A stretch of DNA of 64,000 nucleotides from Curtobacterium sp. S6 (GCF_000710345.2 NZ_JHEL01000015.1:1426001-1490000); one strand, 5' to 3'. Positions 1-9,368 are shown, counted from the first letter of the stretch. Numbers and translations are program-made. Notes: generated by a model not told the origin, from the sequence alone.

Positions 1-1061
1 ACGAACACGGTGTTCGACGAGGCCGAAGCGCCACCGCCGGCGACGGCGCCGATGCCCTCGACGATGAACGCCTGCCGAATTCGGGGGAAGGTCCCGTCCG
101 CCTTGGCGAGCCCGGCGTTCCCGGCGAGCCCCGTCATGGTTCCCATGGCGTCGAAGAAGTTGGTGAACAGCAAGGTGAACACCAGCATGATCACCGACAG
201 CGCGCCGATCCGCTCGAAGGAACCGAAGAGGTCGAACGCGCCCACGAGCCCGAAGTCCGGCATGGCCACCACGTGGCTCGGAAGTTCGGGGGCACTCAGG
301 TTCCATCCCTGGGGATCGGGGTTTTTGGGGTCGCCCACGGTCCCGAGGTGCGCGAAGGCCTGCACGATGATCGAGACCACGGTCGCGACGATCATGCCGA
401 TCAGGATTCCGCCGGGAACCCTGCGGGTCACGAGCACACCGATCAGCAACAGCGCGAAGATGAAGATCACGGTGGGCAACGCGGTGATCGAACCGCCCTG
501 GCCCAGCTGGACCGGCGGACCATCCGGGGTCCTGGTGACGAATCCCGAGTTCACGAATCCGATGAACGCGATGAACAAGCCGATGCCCACGGTGATGGCC
601 GTTTTGAGTTGGGCCGGCACCGCGTGGAAGATCGCGGTTCGGATGCCGGTGGCCCCGAGAAACACGATGATGATGCCGTTGATGATGACCAGCCCCATCG
701 CTTCGGGCCAGGAAACGTCCTGCACCACCGACACCGCGAGGAAGCTGTTCATCCCCAGGCCGGCGGCCAGCGCAAACGGAAGGCGGGCGACGACGCCGAA
801 GAGCACCGTCACGCCTCCGGCCACGAGCCCCGTCACGGCGGTCAGCTGGGCGAAGTTAAGACTATTCCCATCGACGTCTTGGGCCGCGCCGAGGATCAGC
901 GGGTTCAGGACCACGATGTAGGCCATGGCCACGAACGCGACGAGCCCACCGCGGAGTTCTTGTTTGATCGTGGAGCCGCGGGAGGTGATCTCGAAGAAGC
1001 GGTCCAGCGCGGAGCGACGCCTCGTCGGCCGCTCTTCGTCGGTCATCTGGTCTACAGCCAT
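1..1061 (-). CDS. NCS2-family purine base permease (AzgA/PbuG-like), partial
   Basis: Inner-membrane symporter of the NCS2 family, guanine/hypoxanthine branch, expected to import purine bases. Only the N-terminal ~353 codons are present; the gene runs off the left edge. The ATG at 1061 has AGAGG six bases upstream. Visible in the protein: the family block GGLVAFVAMAYIVVLNP in helix 1 (about residues 38-54), the AAGLGMNSF loop (about 99-107) and the NFFDAMGT motif near residue 310, all typical of AzgA/PbuG rather than of uracil or xanthine permeases. It lies 154 bp downstream of guanine deaminase on the same strand, so the two are probably co-transcribed and guanine is a likely substrate. The family call is secure; substrate is inferred. 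Confidence 0.9.
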   Translation of the reverse strand, partial: MAVDQMTDEERPTRRRSALDRFFEITSRGSTIKQELRGGLVAFVAMAYIVVLNPLILGAAQDVDGNSLNFAQLTAVTGLVAGGVTVLFGVVARLPFALAAGLGMNSFLAVSVVQDVSWPEAMGLVIINGIIIVFLGATGIRTAIFHAVPAQLKTAITVGIGLFIAFIGFVNSGFVTRTPDGPPVQLGQGGSITALPTVIFIFALLLIGVLVTRRVPGGILIGMIVATVVSIIVQAFAHLGTVGDPKNPDPQGWNLSAPELPSHVVAMPDFGLVGAFDLFGSFERIGALSVIMLVFTLLFTNFFDAMGTMTGLAGNAGLAKADGTFPRIRQAFIVEGIGAVAGGGASASSNTVF

Positions 1062-1215
1062 GGTGTGCCTCTGTTTCCCTGCCATTTCTGGAACCGAAAT
1101 GGAGATTGTTGTGGGGACTGGCGGGTGTGAAGGGGATTCCTCGATGCCTTTCCTCAGGCGGAAAACACCGTTCGTCGCGGGCGGGGCAACCGGAGGCTGC
1201 CGGACCCGGGGAGCA

Positions 1216-2544
1216 TCATCTCGATTTCGATCCGGCAACGTAGACGCTGTGCACCGTTCGATCGTCACCGAGCATCATCATCGCGAACAGCAGTTCGGAG
1301 GTGGTCTGGGCGTGGGCCGCGCGTCGCCGGAGCACCGCGTTGGTCTCAGGGTCCAGGACCACCAGATCCGCGTCCTTGCCCGGTTCCAGGCTCCCGACGG
1401 AGGAGTCGGTGCCCAGCGCCTCGGCGCCGTCCAGGGTCGCCAACCGCAACGCCTCGAAGGAGTCGAGCGGCCCGCCGACGGAACGGCTGACCTTATAGGC
1501 CTCGTTGAGCGAGGCCAGGGGCGACAGGCTGGTGCCTGCGCCGACGTCGGATCCGAGACCGATCCGCAGCCCGGGGGTCTGCCCGTTCTTCTTGAGGGTA
1601 AAGAGTCCAGAGCCGAGGAACAGATTGGAGGTCGGGCAGTGCGCCAGGGAGGCGCGGGCCGAGCCCAAGCGCCGGAGCTCATCCTCCGAAACATGGGTCG
1701 CGTGGCCGAAGACCGCCCGCCGTCGGACCAGGCCGAATCGTTCGTAGACGGCCGTGTAGTCCGATTCGTCCGGGAACAGCTCCTTGACCCACGCGCACTC
1801 GGAGGGGTTCTCGGAAAGGTGCGTCTGGATGACCGCCTCCGGGTGCTCCTGGGCCAGCTGTCCCAGCAGCTCAAGCTGGCGCGTCGAGGAGGTGGGGGCA
1901 AACCGCGGGGTGATCGCGTATTCGAGGCGATCGACGCCGTGCCACTCCTCCAGCAGCTCCCGGCTCTGTTCGTAGGCCTGCTCCGGGGTATCGAGCAGGT
2001 ACTCCGGCGCGTTGCGGTCCATGCAGACCTTGCCCGTCATGATCCGAAGTTTCTTGGCGCGAGCGGATCGGAAAAGCGCCCGCACCGACTCCGGGTGGAC
2101 GGTCGCGTAGACGCACGCCGAGGTGACGCCGTGGGCGATCAGCTGATTGGTGAAGAAGTCGGCCATCGAGGCGCAGTGTTCGGGGTCGGCGAATTCCGCC
2201 TCCGCGGGGAAGGTGAAGTTCGTGAGCCATTCCAGCAACTGCAAACCCGGCGAGGCGATCATGTTCATCTGGGAATAGTGTGCGTGGCAGTCGACGAATC
2301 CCGGCACGATCAACCGGTCACCGTAGGATTCCACGGATGCGGAAGGATGCTCGGAGACCATGTCGCGGGCCTCGCCCACGGCAAGGATTTGTCCGTCGCG
2401 CACCACGACCGCGCCGCGCTCGAGGTCGAGGGTCTCCCGCGAATCCCCGCCCAGAGGCGTAACCACGTGTCCGGTGATGATCCGGGTCATCGAGGTGACG
2501 GTGTCCGAGGCGCGGGGCTGCCGTCGTTCTAGGGTATTGAGCAT
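1216..2544 (-). CDS. guaD: Guanine deaminase
   Basis: Zinc amidohydrolase converting guanine to xanthine plus ammonia, feeding the divergent xanthine dehydrogenase operon. At 442 aa it fits the family (about 430-450). Visible motifs: PGFVDCHAHYSQ (the HxH metal pair after beta strand 1), a TLCF-like helix region replaced by EFADPEHC, HLSENPSE (metal/substrate His), VFGHATHVSEDE and GLGSDVGAGTS (metal Asp), in the order expected for GuaD. The reading frame stays open to 2988, but ATG 2544 has GGAG eight bases upstream and gives the normal length; ATG 2490 (424 aa) and ATG 2649 are alternatives. The permease follows on the same strand. Confidence 0.9.
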   Translation of the reverse strand: MLNTLERRQPRASDTVTSMTRIITGHVVTPLGGDSRETLDLERGAVVVRDGQILAVGEARDMVSEHPSASVESYGDRLIVPGFVDCHAHYSQMNMIASPGLQLLEWLTNFTFPAEAEFADPEHCASMADFFTNQLIAHGVTSACVYATVHPESVRALFRSARAKKLRIMTGKVCMDRNAPEYLLDTPEQAYEQSRELLEEWHGVDRLEYAITPRFAPTSSTRQLELLGQLAQEHPEAVIQTHLSENPSECAWVKELFPDESDYTAVYERFGLVRRRAVFGHATHVSEDELRRLGSARASLAHCPTSNLFLGSGLFTLKKNGQTPGLRIGLGSDVGAGTSLSPLASLNEAYKVSRSVGGPLDSFEALRLATLDGAEALGTDSSVGSLEPGKDADLVVLDPETNAVLRRRAAHAQTTSELLFAMMMLGDDRTVHSVYVAGSKSR

Positions 2545-2797
2545 CGCTGATTCTCCGTTCGTCTGGCGTCCAGGCCGTGAGGCCGACGCGGGATGCGAAT
2601 CCGCCACGAGGGGCTCGCCGATACCGTGGTCAGGGATCTGCCGGTTCATCGTGCGGCCCTCACTCTCGTGGTCGTGCGGGTTCGACGGGACGATCGCTCG
2701 GGGATCTTGTCGCTGCTCATCGCGTGCGAACCTTCCGGCGGTGGGGTGAGAGGTGATCTCATGCCCTCTCCGCTCCATGTGTGGTGCGAGGGATAAT

Positions 2798-2831
2798 TCC
2801 GCAATGCGGTAATGCAAATCCGCATTGTGGA
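2798..2831. promoter_or_regulatory. Candidate operator: 12-bp inverted repeat
   Basis: TCCGCAATGCGG (2798-2809) and CCGCATTGTGGA (2820-2831) are inverted repeats matching at 11 of 12 positions, with a 10-bp spacer. It sits about 250 bp upstream of guaD, between the two divergent purine operons, as a repressor site would. No purine regulator gene lies inside the window, so the binding protein is unknown. Confidence 0.45.
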
Positions 2832-3100
2832 CCCCAGTGTAACCTGACTCACTCAGATCTTGACAAGCCCCGCGGGAAAAGATCTGCCCGTGCCTCACCG
2901 CACGCGGCATGCTCGGGGGAAATCCGTCGACGCGACACCAATAAGCGCCATCGTGACCGCGAGCACCTCGGAGGAGAATCACCATCATCGCCCACTGATC
3001 AGCTCACAAGAAATCCACATCACATCATGACTTTCCGGGCCCTACCGCGGCAGATCAAGGGTGAACGCACGTCGCGCACCTCGATATCGCCCCTGGCTTT

Positions 3101-3143
3101 CACGATGCGGATAATCGATTCCACGATAAGTGTTAGCATCGTG
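3101..3143. promoter_or_regulatory. Candidate operator: CACGATGC inverted repeat upstream of xdhA
   Basis: CACGATGC (3101-3108) and GCATCGTG (3136-3143) are perfect 8-bp inverted repeats separated by 27 bp, about 150 bp before xdhA. Sequence evidence only; the long spacer makes a two-site operator or DNA loop more likely than an RNA hairpin. Confidence 0.3.
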
Positions 3144-3291
3144 CTCAATACAAAATTTTGGAAGGATTTACTCGGCACACCTCACCGTGTGATGGAGCAC
3201 CTCCGGCGAAGAATGGCGAAATCCACCTGGGGTCAGATCCTGCGGGCGTCGTTCTCGGAAATCTCACGACGACTCGATCAAGGAGGACGTG

Positions 3292-4761
3292 ATGGGGTCA
3301 TTTCACATCACCGTCAATGGTCAGTCACGGGAGGGCGCCGCTCCTCCCGTGCACCTCAATCTGCTGGACTGGCTCCGAGACGCGGGCCTGACCGGGGCCA
3401 AGGAAGGCTGTGCCGAGGGCGAGTGCGGCGCGTGCGCCATCATGATCGCCCGCCCCGATGCCGCCGGCGGATCCCGCTGGACCTCGATCAACGCGTGCCT
3501 CACCCCCGCCCTCGCCTGCAACGGCCAAGAGATCGTGACCTCCGAGGGCCTCGGGACGAGCCCCGGGCCCGGGTCCGTCGAGGACCTCCACCCGGTTCAG
3601 CAGGAAATGGCGTACCGCGGTGGCTCCCAGTGCGGCTTCTGCACGCCCGGTTTCGTGTGCTCGATGGCCGCCGAGTATTACCGCCCCGAGCGCACGCCGG
3701 TCTCGGCCGCGGAGGTCGGCGAGGAAACCGGCCCCAACGGCTTCGATCTGCACGCCCTCAGCGGCAATCTCTGCCGCTGCACGGGATACCGGCCCATCAA
3801 GGACGCCGCTTATGCCCTCGGTTCGCCCCAGGGCGACGACCCCCTCTTCGAGCGCCAGTCCGTCGCGGCCCCTCGGGCGTGCCCCACCGAGGTGCGCGGA
3901 GAGTCCTCGGCGTTCATCCGCCCCAGCAGCCTCGCGGAACTCGCGCAGCGCTACGCCGAGCAGCCTGACGCCGTACTCCTGGCCGGGGGCACGGACGTCG
4001 GCGTCGAGACGAACATTCGGCACACCCGGCCCGAGACGGTGCTGGCCGTCGACCACCTCGACGACCTGCGAACCTTCCGCTTCGAGGAAGACCACGCGGA
4101 ACTCGGCGCGGCCATGACGCTGTCCGAACTCGAACGGCGCCTGGACGGCCGCATCCCCCTCCTGGGCCAGCTCTTTCCGCAATTCGCCTCGCGGCTGATC
4201 CGCAACAGTGCGACCTTCGGCGGCAACCTGGGCACCGGCTCCCCCATCGGCGACTCCGCCCCGGTGCTCTTGGCCCTCGACGCGTCCTTGGTGCTGTACT
4301 CCACGGCGGGCGAGCGCACGGTCCCGATTTCGGAGTACTTCACGGGTTACCGCCAGACGGTGCGCCGCCCGGGTGAGCTGATTCGGGCCGTCCGCATTCC
4401 GATGCCCCTCGCCTCAACGACGGCCTTTTATAAGGTCGCCAAGCGACGGTTCGACGACATCTCGTCGGTCTCCACGGCCTTTGCCATGCACATCGACGAC
4501 GGCCGGGTCTCCTCGATCCGCATTGGGATGGGCGGCGTCGCCGCCACTCCAATCCGGGCCCTCGCCGCGGAGCAAACGTTGCTCGGCCGCCCCTGGACGG
4601 AAGAGACCGCCCGAGAGGCCTCCGCCGCGATGACCGCCGAAAGCACCCCGATGGACGACCACCGGGCCAGTTCGCGCTACCGCTCGGCGATGCTCGAGCA
4701 GTCCATGATGCGCTTCTTCGCCCAGTACCGTCCCTCCGAATTTGCAGGAGTGATCTCATGA
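3292..4761 (+). CDS. xdhA: Xanthine dehydrogenase small subunit (2Fe-2S and FAD domains)
   Basis: Electron-transfer subunit of xanthine dehydrogenase, which oxidises hypoxanthine and xanthine to urate in the cytoplasm. 489 aa. The N-terminal plant-type 2Fe-2S domain has C40, C45, C48 and C69 (CAEGECGAC); the second 2Fe-2S domain has QCGFC (C114, C117) and LCRC (C161, C163). From about residue 205 a FAD-binding domain of the CoxM/XdhB-middle type follows, with LLAGGTDVGVE and TFGGNLGTGSPIGD as flavin-binding loops. AGGAGG at 3281-3286 serves ATG 3292; a GTG at 3289 directly before it is too close to the ribosome site. It overlaps xdhB by 4 bp. Confidence 0.95.
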   Translation: MGSFHITVNGQSREGAAPPVHLNLLDWLRDAGLTGAKEGCAEGECGACAIMIARPDAAGGSRWTSINACLTPALACNGQEIVTSEGLGTSPGPGSVEDLHPVQQEMAYRGGSQCGFCTPGFVCSMAAEYYRPERTPVSAAEVGEETGPNGFDLHALSGNLCRCTGYRPIKDAAYALGSPQGDDPLFERQSVAAPRACPTEVRGESSAFIRPSSLAELAQRYAEQPDAVLLAGGTDVGVETNIRHTRPETVLAVDHLDDLRTFRFEEDHAELGAAMTLSELERRLDGRIPLLGQLFPQFASRLIRNSATFGGNLGTGSPIGDSAPVLLALDASLVLYSTAGERTVPISEYFTGYRQTVRRPGELIRAVRIPMPLASTTAFYKVAKRRFDDISSVSTAFAMHIDDGRVSSIRIGMGGVAATPIRALAAEQTLLGRPWTEETAREASAAMTAESTPMDDHRASSRYRSAMLEQSMMRFFAQYRPSEFAGVIS

Positions 4762-7193
4762 CCGCCTTGATCCATGATCCCGCCAGTCAGGATCCGGCCG
4801 GCGTCGGAACGCGCGTCGCCCACGAGTCCGCGGCTCAGCACGTCACCGGCGAGGCCCTGTACACCCACGACCTCGCGACCCGCGACAAGGCCTCGTTGCA
4901 CGCGTGGCCGGTGCAGTCTCCCCACGCGCACGCCCGCATCACCGACATGCGCCTCGGCGCCGCGTGGGAGGTCCCCGGCGTGGTGGACATCTTGACCGCG
5001 GATGCCGTCCCCGGACTCAACGACGCCGGGGTCAAGCACGACGAGCCGTTGTTCCCCTCCGAAGCCATGTTCTTCGGCCATGCGGTGTGCTGGGTGATCG
5101 GCGAATCCACGGAGGCGGCCCGCATCGGCGCCGAGGCCGTGGAGGTCGACTACGAGCCGCTCTCCTCGATCGTGACCCTCACGGAGGCGATCGAGGCGCA
5201 GAGCTTCCAGGGCCCGCAACACCTCATGGAACGCGGGGACTCCGCGCCCGCACTGGAAGGCTCCGCGCACCGATACCGCGGGAGCTTCGAGTTCGGCGGT
5301 CAGGAGCACTTCTACCTCGAGACCCATGCTTCCTTCGCCCGGGTGGACGAGGGCGGCCAAGTCATGGTGAATTCCTCGACGCAGCACCCGACCGAGACCC
5401 AAGAGATCGTCGCCCACGTCCTGGGGTTGTCGAGCCACGAGGTCACGGTGCAGTCTCTGCGCATGGGCGGCGCGTTCGGCGGCAAGGAAATGCAACCGCA
5501 CGGTCTTGCCGCGGTCGCCGCTTTGGCCGCGGTGCGCACCGGGCGGCCGGTCAGCCTGCGCCTGACGCGGACCCAGGACATCACGATGACCGGAAAACGC
5601 CACCCCTTCCACGCCGAGTGGGAGGTCGGGTTCGACGAGTCCGGCAAGCTCACCGCCTTGGAGGCCACGCTGACGAGCGACGGCGGCTGGTCGATGGACC
5701 TCTCGGAGCCGGTGCTCTCCCGGGCGATGTGCCACATCGACAACGCCTACATGATCCCCAACGTCACGGTTCACGGGCGAATCGCCCAGACGAATAAGAC
5801 CTCCCAGACGGCCTTCCGTGGATTCGGCGGGCCGCAGGGCATGCTGGTTCTGGAAAATATACTGGGCCGATGCGCTCCCCTGCTCGGCATCGACGCGGGC
5901 GAGCTGCGACGCCGCAACTTCTACCAGCCGGGCGACACGACCCCGTACGGGCAGCCGGTTCGTCACGCCGAGCGGATGCCCGACATCTGGTCGACGCTCG
6001 CGGAGCGGGCCGAGGTCGTGCGCCGCAAGGCAGAGATCGCCGAGTTCAACGCCGGGCACACGCACACCAAACGTTCCCTGGCGATGACCCCGGTCAAGTT
6101 CGGCATCTCCTTCAACTTCGCGGCCTTCAACCAGGCCGGGGCGCTGGTGCACGTCTACAAGGACGGCTCGATCCTGATCAATCACGGCGGAACCGAGATG
6201 GGGCAGGGCCTGCACACCAAGATGCGGCAGGTCGCGGCGACCACGCTCGGTGTTCGGCTCGATCGGGTGCGCCTGGCCCCGACCCGCACGGATAAGGTGC
6301 CGAACACCTCCGCGACCGCGGCGAGTTCGGGCGCCGACCTCAACGGCGGTGCGGTCAAGAACGCCTGCGAGCAAATTCGCGAGCGTCTCGCCCAAGTCGC
6401 GGCCGGAACCTTCGGGGCCAACCCGCACGACGTCCGGTTCGACGGCGACGGCGTCGCCGCTCTCGGCAAAGACCCGGTCCCCTTCGAGCAGGTCGTCTCG
6501 GATGCCTATATGCAGAGGGTCCAGCTCTTCGCCGCCGGTTACTACCGCACCGAGGGAATCCACTGGGACTCCTCGACCATGCACGGTTCCCCGTTCAAGT
6601 ACTTCGCGTACGGCGCCGCGGCGACCGAGGTCGAGGTCGACGCGTTCACGGGGGCGTACCGGGTCTTGCGCACGGACATCGTCCACGACGTCGGAGACTC
6701 CCTCTCCCCGCTCGTGGACGTCGGCCAGATCGAGGGCGGCTTTGTGCAAGGTACCGGATGGCTGACCCTCGAAGAATTGCGCTGGGACACCTCCGACGGG
6801 GAGCGACGCGGTCGGCTCGCCACGCAGGCGGCGAGCACGTATAAGTTGCCCAGCTTCTCCGAGCTGCCCGGCGAGTTCAACGTGCACCTGTACGAACGTG
6901 CCACCGAGAGCGGCGTCGTCTACGGGTCCAAGGCCGTCGGCGAGCCCCCACTGATGCTCGCGATGAGCGTCCGGGAGGCGCTGAGGACCGCGGTCGAGGC
7001 CTTCGGTCCGGAAGGCGTTGAGGTCGACCTCGGCTGCCCGTCGACCCCCGAGGCCGTGTACTGGGCCATCCAGGAGGCCGAGCGTTCCTGGGAGGCCGAC
7101 GACGCCGGACCCCAGCGCGCGGCGGCCACGGCCACCCCAGTGCCGGCCGCCGACGCCGCGGAACGCCCCACGCGAAAAGCCGAGTCGGTCTGA
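4758..7193 (+). CDS. xdhB: Xanthine dehydrogenase molybdopterin-binding subunit
   Basis: Catalytic molybdenum-cofactor subunit of xanthine dehydrogenase, partner of the preceding XdhA. 811 aa, close to the 770-800 norm, with a short Ala/Pro-rich C-terminal tail. The order is the a/b hammerhead domain (about 25-130) followed by Mo-cofactor domains with GGAFGGKE, TAFRGFGGPQG, GGTEMGQGLHTK and the catalytic-glutamate motif GEPPLMLA near residue 730. ATG 4758 overlaps the xdhA stop (ATGA). The long minus-strand frame opposite this gene is a GC-codon shadow. Confidence 0.95.
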   Translation: MTALIHDPASQDPAGVGTRVAHESAAQHVTGEALYTHDLATRDKASLHAWPVQSPHAHARITDMRLGAAWEVPGVVDILTADAVPGLNDAGVKHDEPLFPSEAMFFGHAVCWVIGESTEAARIGAEAVEVDYEPLSSIVTLTEAIEAQSFQGPQHLMERGDSAPALEGSAHRYRGSFEFGGQEHFYLETHASFARVDEGGQVMVNSSTQHPTETQEIVAHVLGLSSHEVTVQSLRMGGAFGGKEMQPHGLAAVAALAAVRTGRPVSLRLTRTQDITMTGKRHPFHAEWEVGFDESGKLTALEATLTSDGGWSMDLSEPVLSRAMCHIDNAYMIPNVTVHGRIAQTNKTSQTAFRGFGGPQGMLVLENILGRCAPLLGIDAGELRRRNFYQPGDTTPYGQPVRHAERMPDIWSTLAERAEVVRRKAEIAEFNAGHTHTKRSLAMTPVKFGISFNFAAFNQAGALVHVYKDGSILINHGGTEMGQGLHTKMRQVAATTLGVRLDRVRLAPTRTDKVPNTSATAASSGADLNGGAVKNACEQIRERLAQVAAGTFGANPHDVRFDGDGVAALGKDPVPFEQVVSDAYMQRVQLFAAGYYRTEGIHWDSSTMHGSPFKYFAYGAAATEVEVDAFTGAYRVLRTDIVHDVGDSLSPLVDVGQIEGGFVQGTGWLTLEELRWDTSDGERRGRLATQAASTYKLPSFSELPGEFNVHLYERATESGVVYGSKAVGEPPLMLAMSVREALRTAVEAFGPEGVEVDLGCPSTPEAVYWAIQEAERSWEADDAGPQRAAATATPVPAADAAERPTRKAESV

Positions 7194-7990
7194 TGCAGTG
7201 GTTGACGGGGCTCCAGCGGTTGCACGATCAGGGCGCCGCTGGAGTCCTGGTGACGCTGACCTCCGTGCGGGGCCACTCGCCTCGCGGTGCCGGTGCCAAG
7301 ATGGTCGTCACGGCCGAGGACGCGTGGGACACGATCGGCGGCGGCAACCTCGAGGCGACCCTGACGGATCGGGCCCGGCAGATGATCGCCGATCGCGTGA
7401 CCGATCCCGTGGTCGAGGAGGTCTCGCTCAACGAGCACGCCGCGACCCGCTACGGTCAGCAGTGCTGTGGCGGGAAGGTGACGGTTCTGCTCGAACCGAT
7501 CGCCGCCCCGCCGGTCGTGGCGATCTTCGGCGCCGGGCACGTGGGATTGGAGATCGTGCGCTCGCTCTCCCGGCTGCCCGTTGCCCTCCACCTCGTGGAC
7601 AGCCGACCGGGGGCCACGGCGGACGCCCGCGCCGTCGGCGAGCTGGACGGCGCGGCCACCCTGCGCGTGATTCACGCCCCGGCCCCGGAGGCCGCGCTCA
7701 ACGACCTGCCGGCCGGCAGCCACGTGCTGATCATGTCCCATGATCATTCCGAGGACCTCATCATGTGCGATACGGCCCTGCGGCGCGACGATCTGGGGAT
7801 GGTGGGTCTGATCGGGTCCTCCGCCAAGTGGGCGCGTTTTCGCAAGAAGCTCGGCGACCTCGGCCACGACCAGGTCGCCATCGACCGGATCTCGTGCCCC
7901 ATCGGGATACCCGGCATCACGGGCAAGTCCCCGGCGGTCATCGCGATCAGCGTCGCGGCGGCGCTGGTGGAAGAGCTCGACGTGGCCTGA
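7193..7990 (+). CDS. xdhC: Xanthine dehydrogenase accessory protein
   Basis: Chaperone that binds and sulfurates/inserts the molybdenum cofactor into XdhB. 265 aa with the N-terminal XdhC/CoxI domain (TLTSVRGHSPRGAGAKM, about 20-36, then GGGNLE and the QQCCGGKV segment near residue 90) and a C-terminal Rossmann domain beginning VVAIFGAGHVGLEIVR (about 105). The ATG at 7193 shares its A with the xdhB TGA, so translation is coupled. Last gene of the xdh operon; convergent with the dehydrogenase at 8060. Confidence 0.93.
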   Translation: MQWLTGLQRLHDQGAAGVLVTLTSVRGHSPRGAGAKMVVTAEDAWDTIGGGNLEATLTDRARQMIADRVTDPVVEEVSLNEHAATRYGQQCCGGKVTVLLEPIAAPPVVAIFGAGHVGLEIVRSLSRLPVALHLVDSRPGATADARAVGELDGAATLRVIHAPAPEAALNDLPAGSHVLIMSHDHSEDLIMCDTALRRDDLGMVGLIGSSAKWARFRKKLGDLGHDQVAIDRISCPIGIPGITGKSPAVIAISVAAALVEELDVA

Positions 7991-8059
7991 CGCCGCACCG
8001 ACCGGCGGGTCCCGCCCCGGCGGGCCCACGAAGACCCACCGGGCGATCGCGCGGCCGGG

Positions 8060-9280
8060 TCAGCGCGCCGAGCCCGCCTGGGCGCTGGTGCCCGGGACCG
8101 GGGAGACCCGTTCCCAGCCCCGGCTTTCCGCCGAGGCTTCGGCCGCCGAGACCACGCGATTCGCCAAGAGGCCGTCGCGGATACTGGCGTGTTGGGAATC
8201 CTCACCGAGGTAGGCCATCAGGAACTTCTTCGCCTCGATGGTCTTGAGGTCGTCGTATCCCATGGGTGTTCCTGCGCCCGGTTGGAACACCGAGAAGTCT
8301 CCGAAGTCCGCGCCGGCCATGATGGTCGTGTATCCCACGTGCGACGAGGTGTTCAGGGCCAGCTGCAATTCGTTCATGCGGCCGAAGTCCCACCGCAGGG
8401 ACCCTTCCGTGCCGTAGACCTCCAGGCCGTATTCGGCGCGCGGACCGTTGGCCACGCGGGAGGCCTCGAGCGAGCCGATGATGGGCGAGCCCGCGGCGTC
8501 GGCGGGCTGCTCGTAGCGAACCAGCATCGCGGCGTAGTCCTCGTTCTCCACGGGTTTCATCTCGCCGTCCTCGACGATCGCGAAGTGGGTTCCGCTGCCC
8601 ATCGGCATCTCGGGCCGTTCCGTATACACCGTGGAGGTCGCCGCCGTGACCTCGCCGATGGGGCCGACCACATAGTGCGTCAGATCGATCAGGTGGCCCA
8701 TCAGGTCCCCCAAGACCCCCGAGCCGGCCAGGTCCCGGCGGAATCTCCAGGACAGGGCGCCGCGCGGGTCCGCGGAATAGTCCGCGAAGAACGCGCCGCG
8801 AACGTTGGTGATGCGCCCGAGCTTGCCCTCGGCGACGAGCTTGCGGGCATATTCGACCGCCGGAGCGTTGCGGTAGTTGAACCCGATGGCGCTGATCACA
8901 CCGGCTTTCTCGGCGGCGTCGGCGATGGTCTGCGTTTCTTCCGCCGACCGACCGGCCGGCTTTTCCAACCAAAACGCCTTGCCAGCGGCGGCGGCGTCGC
9001 GGGCGATCTGGGCGTGCAGGAAATTCGGGGCACAGATCGAGACGACGTCGACCTCGGGATTGCTCAAGACCTCGTGGTAGTCGGTGGTCCCCGTTTCGAA
9101 GCCCAGGACGTTGACGGCGTACTCCACGCGATCCTCCGCGGTATCCGCGGCGGCGACCAGGCGGGGCTTGATGCCCAGCTCGGGATAGAAGACCGGGAGA
9201 TTCGCGTAGGCGCGGGAATGCACCTTGTCCATCCACCCGACGCTGATGAGTCCCACACCGATGGTGCGCTGATCTGCCAT
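8060..9280 (-). CDS. Gfo/Idh/MocA-family NAD(P)-dependent oxidoreductase
   Basis: Cytoplasmic sugar- or polyol-type dehydrogenase, 406 aa. The N-terminal Rossmann fold starts at GVGLISVGWM, with the family motif WLEKPAGRS (Lys of the EKP triad near residue 101), followed by the C-terminal alpha/beta domain with GVLGDLMGHLIDLTHYV carrying the H-x-x-D catalytic pair. GAGGAG precedes ATG 9280. A promoter and a 12-bp palindrome lie just upstream, and a LacI repressor gene lies immediately before it on the same strand, suggesting local sugar-responsive control. The substrate cannot be told from sequence; inositol, glucose or another sugar are all possible. Confidence 0.85.
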   Translation of the reverse strand: MADQRTIGVGLISVGWMDKVHSRAYANLPVFYPELGIKPRLVAAADTAEDRVEYAVNVLGFETGTTDYHEVLSNPEVDVVSICAPNFLHAQIARDAAAAGKAFWLEKPAGRSAEETQTIADAAEKAGVISAIGFNYRNAPAVEYARKLVAEGKLGRITNVRGAFFADYSADPRGALSWRFRRDLAGSGVLGDLMGHLIDLTHYVVGPIGEVTAATSTVYTERPEMPMGSGTHFAIVEDGEMKPVENEDYAAMLVRYEQPADAAGSPIIGSLEASRVANGPRAEYGLEVYGTEGSLRWDFGRMNELQLALNTSSHVGYTTIMAGADFGDFSVFQPGAGTPMGYDDLKTIEAKKFLMAYLGEDSQHASIRDGLLANRVVSAAEASAESRGWERVSPVPGTSAQAGSAR

Positions 9281-9316
9281 GATTTCTCCTCGTTGAGACG
9301 CTGCGACCGCCAGTTT

Positions 9317-9328
9317 TGGACCGGTCCA
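9317..9328. promoter_or_regulatory. LacI-type operator candidate
   Basis: TGGACCGGTCCA is a perfect 12-bp palindrome with a central CG, the usual form of LacI/GalR operators. It lies 13 bp downstream of the proposed -10 of the oxidoreductase gene, overlapping the expected transcription start, and the LacI gene is adjacent. A weaker second palindrome, TGAACCATAGTGTTTCA on the minus strand, spans the -10 itself. Confidence 0.55.
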
Positions 9329-9340
9329 TTTTCCTGAAAC

Positions 9341-9368
9341 ACTATGGTTCAGCTTGTTTTAATGTCAA
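9341..9368 (-). promoter_or_regulatory. Promoter of the oxidoreductase gene
   Basis: On the minus strand TTGACA (9368-9363) and CATAGT (9346-9341) are separated by 16 bp. The -35 is a perfect consensus and the -10 matches four of six. It lies between the LacI gene and the oxidoreductase. Confidence 0.5.

Larger units (their letters stand above)
2545..3291. promoter_or_regulatory. Divergent control region between guaD and xdhA
   Basis: This 747-bp gap holds no convincing gene; open frames running through it are extensions of guaD or out-of-frame with xdhA and lack family signals. It must contain the promoters of both purine operons. Two inverted repeats stand out (2798-2831 and 3101-3143, listed separately). 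A local AT-rich stretch at 3144-3165 (CAATACAAAATTTTGG) lies upstream of xdhA and may include its -10 region. Confidence 0.6.

Noticed and set aside
10-2532. Plus-strand open frames over the permease and guanine deaminase
   Set aside because: Low-complexity Arg/Pro/Ser-rich translations typical of antisense GC-rich frames; the minus strand has clear families.
2545-2988. N-terminal extension of guanine deaminase to 2988
   Set aside because: No amidohydrolase sequence in the extension; ATG 2544 has a good ribosome site and gives normal length.
2545-3291. Purine riboswitch before guaD or xdhA
   Set aside because: No conserved purine-aptamer loops or three-way junction could be recognised in either leader.
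4677-6887. Long minus-strand open frame (736 codons) opposite xdhB
   Set aside because: High-GC codon shadow; no family motifs, while the plus strand encodes a complete molybdenum subunit.
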